Below the pieces are notes generated by a model. It saw only the letters and a list, made by a program, of their open reading frames with translations, made no database searches and had not been told where the DNA came from. Below are positions 46,323 through 54,768 of a DNA stretch of 56,163 bases, one piece after another. A program made the position numbers and the translations under genes. Location of the stretch: positions 1-56,163 of the forward strand of contig JAOULC010000022.1 in NCBI GenBank assembly GCA_029882215.1, written 5' to 3'. Numbering within the stretch: position 1 is the first letter of the stretch; every line of letters starts with the position of its first letter. The stretch is from Gammaproteobacteria bacterium. Its GTDB lineage: Bacteria > Pseudomonadota > Gammaproteobacteria > SZUA-229.

Positions 46323-47291
46323 TCAAGCCCTGTCAAAAGGAAAAGCCAGTACCTCACTGATGGTGCTTTTCCCTGTTAATACCATTAACAACCGGTCTAA
46401 GCCAATCGCAACACCTGCACACTTTGGAAAACCGGCTTCCAGTGCCTGCAAAAAGTTCTCATCTACCGGCATCGCATCCAGCCCCGCCAACTGACGTTTT
46501 TTATTATCGCTTTCAAAACGCTTGCGTTGTTCAGCGCCATCCGTCAGTTCATTAAAACCATTGGCTAATTCCAGTTCACCGTAAAATATTTCAAACCGCT
46601 CTGCCACACGGCCATCCGCACTGATGCTGGCCAGTGCACATTGTGAGGCGGGGTAATCATATAAAACCGTAAAACCGTTTTTGTTAAAAGCCGGTGCCAC
46701 CGCCTGCGTGAGTATCCAGTCCAGCCATTCATCAAGGTTATCTCCTGCCATGCCTTGTGGTATCTCGATCTGCAAGCGACTGCAGCATGCTCGACAGTTT
46801 TCTACGCTGGTATTCAATGGATCGATATCAACGGTCTGTAGAAAGGCTTGCTGATAACTGACAGTTTGTATCTGAGTTTTCAGCAGGCTTTCCGCAGACA
46901 ACATGGCCAGTAAAGTGCTGACTTCTTGCATCAGTTGCTTATAGTCAAAACCCAGCCGGTACCACTCCAGCATGCTGAATTCAGGGTTATGATAAATGCT
47001 TTGCTCTTCCCGCCGGTAAACTTTACAGATCTGGTAAATAGACGGATAAGCCGATGCCAGAAGTCGTTTCATCGGGTACTCTGGTGAAGTATGCAGGTAA
47101 AACATTTGCGCTTGCATGGTCGTCGCGAAGCTTTCGATGTGCCGGTCAGTCACCGCCGCAGCAGAGATCGAAGGCGTATCAACCTCCAGTACATCACGTT
47201 CAGCAAAAAAAGCCCGGATACTTTGCAGCATCCGGGCTCTTTTTTGCATGACCTCAAGGCTGGCGACTGACTGCCACTTTTGAGTAGTCAT
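46323..47291 (-). CDS. epmA: EF-P lysyltransferase
   Basis: This 322-residue class II lysyl-tRNA synthetase paralogue attaches beta-lysine to Lys34 of EF-P without tRNA. RARMLQSIRAFFAERDVLEVDTP opens it (spans motif 1), YLHTSPEYPMKRLLA and QICKVYRREEQSIYHNPEF is motif 2, and CAGVAIGLDRLLMVL is motif 3. It lacks the anticodon-binding domain of LysRS, as expected. It follows efp by 12 bases on the same strand, so cotranscription is likely. Confidence 0.95.
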   Translation of the reverse strand: MTTQKWQSVASLEVMQKRARMLQSIRAFFAERDVLEVDTPSISAAAVTDRHIESFATTMQAQMFYLHTSPEYPMKRLLASAYPSIYQICKVYRREEQSIYHNPEFSMLEWYRLGFDYKQLMQEVSTLLAMLSAESLLKTQIQTVSYQQAFLQTVDIDPLNTSVENCRACCSRLQIEIPQGMAGDNLDEWLDWILTQAVAPAFNKNGFTVLYDYPASQCALASISADGRVAERFEIFYGELELANGFNELTDGAEQRKRFESDNKKRQLAGLDAMPVDENFLQALEAGFPKCAGVAIGLDRLLMVLTGKSTISEVLAFPFDRA

Positions 47292-47303
47292 TGACGGGTC
47301 AAA

Positions 47304-47873
47304 TTACTCTTTAACACGCGACACATACTCACCAGAGCGGGTGTCAATTTTCAGCACTTCACCAATTTCAATAAACAACGGCACTTTAACAACCGCACCG
47401 GTTTCTAAAGTTGCTGGCTTGGTACCACCTTGCGCAGTATCACCTTTGAGACCCGGGTCTGTTTCGGTAATTGTCAGCTCAACAAAATTCGGTGGCGTCA
47501 CCACAAGAGGCTCGCCATTCCAGAGTGTCATGGTGCATGCTTCCTGTCCTTTTACCCATTTAACCGCATCAGCCATAGCCGCTTCGCTGGCCGCATACTG
47601 CTCAAATGATGTCGGTTGCATGAAGTGATACAGCTCGCCATCTCCGTATAAAAACTCTACATCAATGTCTTCAACATCCGCTGCTTCAACCGATTCACCT
47701 GACTTGTAGGTTTTTTCAATGGTACGACCTGTTTTCAGGTTCTTCATTTTTACACGATTAAAGGCTTGTCCTTTACCCGGCTTAACCAGAACATTTTCTG
47801 TAATGGAACATGGATTGCCATCCAACAATAGTTTCAAGCCGTTTTTAAATTCATTTGTACTGTAAGTTGCCAT
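47304..47873 (-). CDS. efp: Translation elongation factor P
   Basis: The ATG at 47873 gives a 189-residue protein with GGTGA upstream; a longer reading from 47924 adds a non-conserved hydrophobic stretch and is rejected. It begins [30 protein letters not shown] places the modifiable Lys at position 34, exactly as in E. coli. It relieves stalls at polyproline motifs. Together with epmA and epmB it makes a nearly complete lysylation set; EpmC is not in the window. Confidence 0.96.
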   Translation of the reverse strand: MATYSTNEFKNGLKLLLDGNPCSITENVLVKPGKGQAFNRVKMKNLKTGRTIEKTYKSGESVEAADVEDIDVEFLYGDGELYHFMQPTSFEQYAASEAAMADAVKWVKGQEACTMTLWNGEPLVVTPPNFVELTITETDPGLKGDTAQGGTKPATLETGAVVKVPLFIEIGEVLKIDTRSGEYVSRVKE

Positions 47874-47980
47874 AAATATCACCGTGAATAAACCAAGGCG
47901 CAATAATACCGAAAAAGACCTCATTAATACACTAACAAGCCTTATAATATGCGCATTTTATCTGCTAAGATTACACTAAT

Positions 47981-48958
47981 ATGAGCATCAGCTGGCAGCA
48001 ACAACTATCCAATAACATTAAATCGGTTGATGAGTTAATTGAAAAAACTGCCAATCATAATCTGCAAGACCTTTTTTCAGAGGCTGCCCATCAGCAGTTT
48101 AAAATCAAAATTCCGCTTAACTTTATTTCACGTGACGGCTGTGCTGACACAGATCCGTTGTTAAAACAGGTACTGCCGCATGCAGATGAAACCATACTGA
48201 CTGCAGGCTATCTGACTGACCCGGTTGGTGACATCGCGGCCATGAGCACGCCGGGGTTGATTCATAAATATAAAAACCGAGCACTCTTTATAGTAACCGG
48301 TGCATGCGCCATACACTGCCGGTATTGTTTCCGCCGGCACTTTCCGTACTCAGATTCACAAGTCAATAAAGAAAACTGGCAACCGGCTTTCGATTACTTA
48401 CGTGAGCACACTGAGATTTCAGAAATTATTCTCAGTGGCGGTGATCCGCTGATGATCTCCGATGAAAAGCTACAGCAACTGGTGCAGCAGCTGGAAAAAA
48501 TCCCTCACATTAAACGTTTAAGAATACACAGCCGGATACCCAGCGTCTTACCGGAACGCATTAACGACAATGTGATTTCTGTTTTACAGACAAGCCGTTT
48601 TCAGATTTCACTGGTTACCCATATCAATCACCCCGATGAATTAAGTCCGTTAAACAGAGCGGTTTTTCAACACTTAAAACAAGCCGGCGTTTTATTATTA
48701 AACCAGTCCGTATTGTTATTTGAAATCAATGACAGCGATAAAATTCTCGTTGAATTAAGCGAAAAACTATATGAATACGGCATTTTGCCGTATTATTTGC
48801 ACTTGTTAGATCCTGTTCAGGGCGCCGCGCATTTTTCTGTAAAAGAAGCTGACGCAATCGCCATAATGAACTCGATCAGCAAATTATTACCCGGATATCT
48901 CACGCCGAATCTGGTGAAAGAAGTTTCTGGTGAACAGGCAAAAATACGAATAGTGTAA
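47981..48958 (+). CDS. epmB: EF-P beta-lysylation protein, radical SAM lysine 2,3-aminomutase
   Basis: This 325-residue enzyme converts lysine to (R)-beta-lysine for EF-P modification. The radical SAM Cys triad is Cys109, Cys113 and Cys116 in GACAIHCRYCFRRHFPY. SGGDPLMISDEKL and LRIHSRIPSVLPERI are typical for the KamA/EpmB group; the late PYYLHLLDPVQGAAHF is characteristic of EpmB. It is divergent from efp with a 107-base gap, which contains a TATAAT at 47943 that may serve this gene. Confidence 0.95.
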   Translation: MSISWQQQLSNNIKSVDELIEKTANHNLQDLFSEAAHQQFKIKIPLNFISRDGCADTDPLLKQVLPHADETILTAGYLTDPVGDIAAMSTPGLIHKYKNRALFIVTGACAIHCRYCFRRHFPYSDSQVNKENWQPAFDYLREHTEISEIILSGGDPLMISDEKLQQLVQQLEKIPHIKRLRIHSRIPSVLPERINDNVISVLQTSRFQISLVTHINHPDELSPLNRAVFQHLKQAGVLLLNQSVLLFEINDSDKILVELSEKLYEYGILPYYLHLLDPVQGAAHFSVKEADAIAIMNSISKLLPGYLTPNLVKEVSGEQAKIRIV

Positions 48959-49073
48959 CAGTTATGTAAATTACACTAACAAATAGCTGGAAATTATTGT
49001 TTTTGTTATATTATTTATTATCAATACATATTTTAGCTGTACATATTTATTCGAAGGCAGGTACACAGGTTTA

Positions 49074-50927
49074 ATGAAACTTCATATTCCCAGTCAGACA
49101 GAGCCAGTAAAAGCAGCCTTCCCGAATCACCCGCGTAAAATCAAAAAGTGGTTAGCCCAGCTTCCCCGTGCCAGTATGGGTGATATGACACGACAAATTT
49201 ACAATGCGCTGGTTGACCTTAACCGTCAGCAAATGCCGGCAAAATATCGCATTGAAAACATGGAATTGTTTCTTGAGCCTATTGAACTCATTTTACATCA
49301 CCTGCATAAACACTTTATAAATCGCAGCCTGCCATTACCTGATAAAAGCCTTAAGATTATTAATTTAAATCAGGCACTGTTACGTGAAATCACTCACGGC
49401 TATAAAATCATTATTTTTGATGTCGCTAACGGCATCGATAAACTGGATGACAAAAATATTATTCTGGCCGCTCACCGCGCCATTACCAACACATCCCTGT
49501 TAGTGTTACGAGCCAGTCAGATTTACGCCAGTGTGCCTCGTGGTAGCTGGTGGGATGTCAATCATATCTATCAGTATATTTGCACCAAGAACTGGCAAAA
49601 AAAATCAGTTCCTGGCAAAACAAAAGAAAGTGCTGCAGTTAGTCTGGAACAAGCCTATAAAAAACTGGTGCTATTTTCTTTATCCCGGCCACATGCACTC
49701 AGGCACAGCGAAACAGAACGGGTTTTCAAACAACTGGATGATTGGAATGATCTGGTGAATTTGACAGCTATCCCGCTTGATACTGTACAGGACCGTTGTT
49801 TTTCGATTCAGATAAAGGCTGACTCACCGCCGGCCTGCATTAGCACGGCAGAACACCAGAACGATACAAACTTTGTTGCGGTTAATACCGAAGCGCTGGT
49901 CAATAAAATTCGCTCACTTTCATCCGATAAAAGCAAAGGCTACGATACCATCTCCACCAATGACGGGCTGACTCAGGAAACACTCAGAACCCTTGCAACA
50001 TCCTGGAGCATTTGCGCAAAACGACGCTTCTCACGCAACCATAAAAATGGTGGTATTTCGGCATCTATTGGGCTTACTCCAATTTATAACGCAATGTACT
50101 CAGAGTTAAACCCCGTAACAGAACCCCCCACACTACCAACACTCTCACTTGAAGCCATCAATACCGATTATAGCTATGACAAAGAGGATCACTATGATCA
50201 CAGCTTAATCACCCACCCAAACCTCAATGCAAGTATGAAGAACCTGCCCAATGCATGGGATATTGTCGCTTCTGGTAATGTGCTCACCGACACTTTCATC
50301 GGTGAACTTAAAGCCCGCGAAAAAGAGAGCTATCACCTGATCAAAGAAGAAGATGACCTGTACTGGGAGGTCATTAATATTTCAGCCGGCGGTTATTGCC
50401 TGCACTGGAACTCTGACACTACATCGAAAGCACAAGTGGGTGAATTAATAGGGATCAGAGAAAAGGAACCCGATCACAGCTACCATTGGCGTGCCGGCAT
50501 TATCCGCTGGATGCAATACACACAAGGCAGCGGGCTTGATATCGGCGTTCAGGTGTTATCGCCAAAAGTCATTATCGCCACTGTCGAACGCATTGGCACA
50601 GACTATCAGGACCCTTTTGAGTGCCTGATGTTACCGGGCATTAAACCAATTAACCAACCCTCCACTCTGTTATTACCGGCACATGCCTTTAAAATAGGTA
50701 CCCTGCTTAAAATTCATGTTTACGAACGAACCATTAATATAAAGCTCAGTCATGTAGCTGAACACACCGGCTCGTTCACTCAGTTCCAGTTTACTCAGGT
50801 TGACGAAAAAACCGCTGCGGGCAGTAAAAAGCAGCTTAAAAAAGAAGCGGTTAAACCCGCAGCGAAACAGCAAGATCACAATTCTGAAGACGGCGATGAC
50901 TTTGATTCTATCTGGTCATCACTTTAA
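49074..50927 (+). CDS. Uncharacterised protein with C-terminal PilZ-like region, upstream of fimX-like gene
   Basis: This 617-residue soluble protein has no signal or membrane segment. Residues 1-300 are mostly helical, with WLAQLPRASMGDMTRQIYNA near 26-45. Further on, SICAKRRFSRN has the R317-xxx-R321 spacing of PilZ arginine pairs. From about 430 comes WEVINISAGGYCLHW, with N435-x-S437-x-x-G440, then VGELIGIREKE and WRAGIIRWMQYTQGSGLDIGV, the strand pattern of PilZ beta barrels. The arginine pair is far from the NxSxxG motif, so c-di-GMP binding is uncertain. The tail is Lys-rich then acidic. I recall a similar gene next to psd/fimX in Pseudomonas. Function unknown. Confidence 0.75.
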   Translation: MKLHIPSQTEPVKAAFPNHPRKIKKWLAQLPRASMGDMTRQIYNALVDLNRQQMPAKYRIENMELFLEPIELILHHLHKHFINRSLPLPDKSLKIINLNQALLREITHGYKIIIFDVANGIDKLDDKNIILAAHRAITNTSLLVLRASQIYASVPRGSWWDVNHIYQYICTKNWQKKSVPGKTKESAAVSLEQAYKKLVLFSLSRPHALRHSETERVFKQLDDWNDLVNLTAIPLDTVQDRCFSIQIKADSPPACISTAEHQNDTNFVAVNTEALVNKIRSLSSDKSKGYDTISTNDGLTQETLRTLATSWSICAKRRFSRNHKNGGISASIGLTPIYNAMYSELNPVTEPPTLPTLSLEAINTDYSYDKEDHYDHSLITHPNLNASMKNLPNAWDIVASGNVLTDTFIGELKAREKESYHLIKEEDDLYWEVINISAGGYCLHWNSDTTSKAQVGELIGIREKEPDHSYHWRAGIIRWMQYTQGSGLDIGVQVLSPKVIIATVERIGTDYQDPFECLMLPGIKPINQPSTLLLPAHAFKIGTLLKIHVYERTINIKLSHVAEHTGSFTQFQFTQVDEKTAAGSKKQLKKEAVKPAAKQQDHNSEDGDDFDSIWSSL

Positions 50928-51011
50928 ACAGGCCATATTGGAATCAAATTTCCATATCTGTTGATTACATATTAGAATGTCAGAATGTATCACGTGGCTA
51001 TGGAGTAATTT

Positions 51012-53099
51012 GTGGGTAAAGAAACATCCGTCAACATCATCGTAATTGACGATTCTTTCAACAATGAAGAAAAACTGGTCAGCCTCATTCGTGGCCTTGG
51101 TTCTGCGTCGCATTCAGTTCGGGTAGAAGATGACGAAGATCTCGAAGAAGCCCTCAAAAAGATCACCCCTGATCTTGTCATCTATAGTAATGGCATGGAA
51201 CTGATTGATCTCCCCGCCACCGTAAAAATACTCGCAAATCATGACCTTTTAAAAAGAACATCTGTTCTTGCCTCTTGCAGGGATGGTCAGACCAACGATG
51301 TAGACATCGCCATGGCTCAGGGTGCTAATGACCTGATCGATATGGACAATGAAGTACACCTTAAGAATGTGCTCAACCGCGAACTAAAACAGATCGCCAA
51401 CAATCGCCGGCTTGCCAAGCTGGAAACAGCCTATACTGAAAGTGAGCGCCGCTGTGAATCACTAATGGATAGCTCACGCGACGCCATTGCCTATATCCAC
51501 GAAGGCATGCACATTTATTCCAACCAGTCCTACCTTGAGCTTTTTGGTATAGAAGAATCCGGTGATCTGGAAGGCACACCGATACTTGATATGGTCAGCA
51601 GCAGTGATCAGGACAGTTTCAAAAAATTCCTGCGTGATTACGCAAAAACAGAAGGCATCGCGTCTTTAGAAAGTACGCTTAAAAATTCGGATGCCACAGA
51701 ATTTAAAGGAAAAATAGAATTCTCGCCGGCATCTATCGAAGGCGAACCCTGCATACAGATCATTATTCGCAATGAAATAGACCAGAAAGAATTAGAAAAA
51801 CAGATCAATATGCTAAGCCAGCGTGATCAGGTAACCGGCCTCTATAACCGGCAGTTTTTTATTGATTCACTTGAAAAGACCATCGTCAAAGCGAAGAAGG
51901 ACAAACTGAAATCAGCCTTACTGTATTTAAGCCTTGATAACTTTCAGGACTTCAAAAGCACTTTAGGTGTTATTGGCAGTGACCAGCTATTAATCGAAAT
52001 CGCAGAGTTACTGAAAAAGACCTGCTCAGAGAACGACGTGCTGGCACGCTTTCACGGCCACCACTTCACCATCACCCATGAAAATTCAGACCGTCAAGGT
52101 GCTGAGGCCTGCGCTAATAAAATCAGAGAAGCCATCGAAGAATTCAGCACTGTAATCAATGGCACATCAGCCACCACCACCTGCACCATCGGCATCAGCC
52201 TGATAGAAGAAAAATCACCGGAATCCAGCGAAATAATATTGCGGGCAGAAAAAGCAGCAGAGGAATCACAGCAAACCGGGCCCAACAAAGTCTCTGTTTA
52301 TATTCCTAAAGAAGGCGAACTGACACAAAAAGAAGTTGACTCACAAGTATCCGGCGCTTTAATGGATGCACTTAAAAACAATATGTTTGCACTGTTTTAT
52401 CAGCCTGTCATCAGCCTGCACGGTGACACCGAAGAACGTTACGAAATTTATTTAAGAATGAAAGGCGAAAAAGGCGAGCTCATTATGCCTGATGATTTCA
52501 TACCGGCAGCGGAAAGAAGCGGTTTAATGCCGCTGATTGACCGCTGGGTCATTGGCAATGCACTAAAAATTCTGGTTGCGCAGAAAAAAGCCAAGAAAAG
52601 CACGAGGTTTTTTATTAAGCTCAGCGAAGCATCGCTGCGTGATGAAAAGCTACTGCCCTGGCTGGAAGAAAAAATTCACGCCGCCAAACTTAATAAAGAC
52701 AGCATTATCTTTGAAATTAAAGAGTCTATCGCCGTCACTAATCTAAAGCAGTCTAAAATACTGGCTGAAGGCCTTAACGCACTGGATTGTGGCTTTGCAC
52801 TGGATGATTTTGGTACCGGCATGAACCCGTTCCAGCTGTTAAAACACATTCCTGCCAACTACCTTAAGATTGAAAGTTCATTTATGGATCAGCTTTCTAC
52901 CAACACACAAAACCAGGAAGCCGTTCAAAACATCACTGAAACGGCCACAAAAATGGGTAAACTGACCATCGCTCAGGGCATCCATGATGCCAGTAGCCTG
53001 TCTGTGTTGTGGGGCATGGGGATCAACTTCATACAGGGCAACTTCCTGCAGGAGCCAATGCCAGAACTCAATTATGACTTTACTGAGATGGCCGGTTAA
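51012..53099 (+). CDS. fimX: FimX-like degenerate REC-PAS-GGDEF-EAL c-di-GMP receptor
   Basis: A GTG start at 51012 follows GGAG six bases upstream; the product has 695 residues, close to the 691 of P. aeruginosa FimX. Domains: REC at about 8-125, in which the phospho-acceptor position reads DLVIYSNG instead of an Asp; PAS at about 148-260; GGDEF at 270-430 with HGHHF (348-352) replacing GGDEF; EAL at 445-685 with EIYLRM (478-483) replacing EALLR. DDFGTGMNP (598) is retained and QGNFLQEP ends the fold. Catalysis is therefore unlikely; a c-di-GMP binding EAL pocket is expected, as in FimX, which controls type IV pilus assembly. It follows the PilZ-like gene by 84 bases. Confidence 0.88.
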   Translation: MGKETSVNIIVIDDSFNNEEKLVSLIRGLGSASHSVRVEDDEDLEEALKKITPDLVIYSNGMELIDLPATVKILANHDLLKRTSVLASCRDGQTNDVDIAMAQGANDLIDMDNEVHLKNVLNRELKQIANNRRLAKLETAYTESERRCESLMDSSRDAIAYIHEGMHIYSNQSYLELFGIEESGDLEGTPILDMVSSSDQDSFKKFLRDYAKTEGIASLESTLKNSDATEFKGKIEFSPASIEGEPCIQIIIRNEIDQKELEKQINMLSQRDQVTGLYNRQFFIDSLEKTIVKAKKDKLKSALLYLSLDNFQDFKSTLGVIGSDQLLIEIAELLKKTCSENDVLARFHGHHFTITHENSDRQGAEACANKIREAIEEFSTVINGTSATTTCTIGISLIEEKSPESSEIILRAEKAAEESQQTGPNKVSVYIPKEGELTQKEVDSQVSGALMDALKNNMFALFYQPVISLHGDTEERYEIYLRMKGEKGELIMPDDFIPAAERSGLMPLIDRWVIGNALKILVAQKKAKKSTRFFIKLSEASLRDEKLLPWLEEKIHAAKLNKDSIIFEIKESIAVTNLKQSKILAEGLNALDCGFALDDFGTGMNPFQLLKHIPANYLKIESSFMDQLSTNTQNQEAVQNITETATKMGKLTIAQGIHDASSLSVLWGMGINFIQGNFLQEPMPELNYDFTEMAG

Positions 53100-53113
53100 T
53101 TTCGTAGTAAATG

Positions 53114-53144
53114 AGTGATAAGTAAACTCTTTTTACTTATCACT
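53114..53144. other. Perfect 13-bp hairpin after the fimX-like gene
   Basis: AGTGATAAGTAAA and TTTACTTATCACT pair fully with loop CTCTT. It begins 15 bases after the fimX-like stop and could stop transcription or protect the 3' end, but only GTCCTAG follows, with no T-run. I therefore do not name it a terminator. Confidence 0.7.
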
Positions 53145-53150
53145 GTCCTA

Positions 53151-53177
53151 GTTCACGCATAACAGCTATGCGTGAAC
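53151..53177. promoter_or_regulatory. Perfect 11-bp palindrome just before the DUF302 ribosome binding site
   Basis: GTTCACGCATA and TATGCGTGAAC pair fully with loop ACAGC. It ends five to six bases before the AAAAAGGA ribosome binding site. It could be a protein operator or an RNA stem that protects or masks translation start. Confidence 0.6.
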
Positions 53178-53198
53178 GACTTAAAAAGGACATTTATT

Positions 53199-53660
53199 AT
53201 GAAAAAGCACATTTTCACACTCTCATTTCTACTGGCACTCTCCCCTTTTCTTGCCATTGCCGGGCATAACGACGGTCTGATCACAAAACCGAGCCGCTAT
53301 TCAGTCTCTCAGACACTCGACAAGCTAGAAGCGGCTTTAAAAACGAAAGGTATCAGTGTTGCCATGCGCTGGCAGCATGATGTCAAAGCCGGCGCTGTTG
53401 GTATTGCGTTACGACCCACAGAATTACTGGTTTTTGGTAACCCTAAAATTGGCAGCCATCTGTTTACATCAAACCAGGCAGCCGGCATCGACCTGCCGTT
53501 AAAAGCACTGGCCTGGGAAGATAAAAATGGAAAGGTTTTTTTAAGTTATAACGACCCCGCGTATATCGCAAAGCGTCACCACATCAATGACCGCGACGAA
53601 ACCCTTAAAAAAATGAGCACGGCTTTAAATAAACTCAGTGATATTGCAACCGGTAACTAA
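53199..53660 (+). CDS. Exported DUF302 family protein
   Basis: The ATG at 53199 is chosen for its AAAAAGGA at nine bases and because the signal peptide then begins properly (MKKHIFTLSFLLALSPFLAIA, cut before GHNDG). The 153-residue product has YSVSQTLDKLEAALKTKGIS, then ELLVFGNPKIGSHLF and ALAWEDKNGKVFLSYNDP, the DUF302 pattern. Its function is unknown; the fold in solved members binds small ligands or forms dimers. It stands alone between two palindromes on its 5' side and a strong terminator on its 3' side. Confidence 0.88.
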   Translation: MKKHIFTLSFLLALSPFLAIAGHNDGLITKPSRYSVSQTLDKLEAALKTKGISVAMRWQHDVKAGAVGIALRPTELLVFGNPKIGSHLFTSNQAAGIDLPLKALAWEDKNGKVFLSYNDPAYIAKRHHINDRDETLKKMSTALNKLSDIATGN

Positions 53661-53681
53661 ATTTCGGCCATTCAGACACAA

Positions 53682-53710
53682 AAAAATGCCATTCTATGAA
53701 TGGCATTTTT
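53682..53710 (+). terminator. Bidirectional terminator between the DUF302 gene and htpX
   Basis: AAAAATGCCATTC and GAATGGCATTTTT pair over 13 bases with loop TAT. It serves the DUF302 gene in the plus direction and htpX, whose stop is 20 bases away, in the minus direction. The A/T tails are symmetrical. Confidence 0.9.
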
Positions 53711-53729
53711 CATACATAAAAACTACTAA

Positions 53730-54614
53730 CTACAGTCTGGCTTTTAAAGCACTGATACGCTCTTCCAGTGGCGGGTGACTCATAAAGAATTTCTGTAAAT
53801 TACTTTTTGCACCGCCCGAGATTCCAAAGGCGACCATCTGGTCCGGCAATTCACTGGCGCCGGAATTGCGTCTTAGCTTTTCTAAAGCCGCGATCATATT
53901 TCGGGTGCCCGCTAATTCTGCCCCGCCTTCATCGGCTCTGAACTCACGCCAGCGAGAAAAATACATGACGATGCCGCTGGCTAAAATACCGAACACCATT
54001 TGTGCAACAAAAGAAGCGATGTAATAGCCAATGCCATGACCACGCTCGTTTTTCAAAAGCACCCGGTCGACAAAGAAACCGACAATACGCGAGAAGAAAA
54101 TCACGAAAGTATTCACCACACCCTGAATCAGGGTCAATGTCACCATATCACCATTTGCCACATGCGCTATCTCATGACCGATAACGGCTTCTGCCTCGTT
54201 CTCATTCATATTACTTAACAGGCCACTACTGACGGCAACCAGTGCGCTATTGCGGCTCATACCCGTGGCAAACGCGTTGATTTCAGCGCTATGAAAAATC
54301 GCCACTTCCGGCATACCAATACCGGCTTTTTGCGATAACCGTTGCACCGTGTTCACTAACCACCTTTCGGTATCGCTGCGGGGCTGCACAATCACCTCGG
54401 CCCCGCTCATACGTTTTGCCATCCATTTAGACATCATTAGAGAAATGAAAGAACCACCCATACCAAACACCGCAGAGAACACCAGTAAGGCCTGTAAATT
54501 CAGGTCTGCGCCGTTATTCTGCAGAATGGACTCAACACCCAATAACTGCAGCACCACACCTAAAACCAGCATGATGGCAATATTCGTTAGCAAAAAGTAA
54601 AAGATTCGTTTCAT
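53730..54614 (-). CDS. htpX: Membrane zinc metalloprotease HtpX
   Basis: This 294-residue protease acts in inner-membrane quality control. It starts [20 protein letters not shown] with two N-terminal membrane helices. [13 protein letters not shown] has His147-Glu148-xx-His151; the third ligand Glu is in [12 protein letters not shown]. Two further helices lie at about 155-215. [21 protein letters not shown] is conserved. Length equals E. coli HtpX. It has a sigma-32-type promoter and shares a terminator with the DUF302 gene. Confidence 0.96.
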   Translation of the reverse strand: MKRIFYFLLTNIAIMLVLGVVLQLLGVESILQNNGADLNLQALLVFSAVFGMGGSFISLMMSKWMAKRMSGAEVIVQPRSDTERWLVNTVQRLSQKAGIGMPEVAIFHSAEINAFATGMSRNSALVAVSSGLLSNMNENEAEAVIGHEIAHVANGDMVTLTLIQGVVNTFVIFFSRIVGFFVDRVLLKNERGHGIGYYIASFVAQMVFGILASGIVMYFSRWREFRADEGGAELAGTRNMIAALEKLRRNSGASELPDQMVAFGISGGAKSNLQKFFMSHPPLEERISALKARL

Positions 54615-54647
54615 TACAGTTTTATTCTCTAAGTAGACACAATGAGA

Positions 54648-54676
54648 ATATGGAGACCGACAATTCTTATTTCAAG
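54648..54676 (-). promoter_or_regulatory. Sigma-32 (heat shock) promoter of htpX
   Basis: On the minus strand CTTGAA (54676-54671) and CTCCATAT (54655-54648) are 15 bases apart. The sigma-32 consensus is CTTGAA, 13-15 bases, CCCCATNT, so all -35 bases and all but one -10 base match. Start of transcription would lie near 54640, about 25 bases before the ATG. Heat-shock control of htpX is known in E. coli. Confidence 0.7.
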
Positions 54677-54768
54677 CCGGCAGGCAAAAAAATGATGCAC
54701 ATATGAGGATATTGTTCCTTCCATGGAAAACAATCTTGCTCAGGATGAGGGTTATGCCGGCCTCTTAT

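Noticed and set aside
47874-47924. Hydrophobic N-terminal extension of EF-P
   Set aside because: EF-P is cytoplasmic and starts at MATYSTNEF; this numbering puts the modified Lys at 34 as in E. coli.
53114-53144. Stem after the fimX-like gene as an intrinsic terminator
   Set aside because: The stem is perfect but only GTCCTAG follows, so no U-tract would form.
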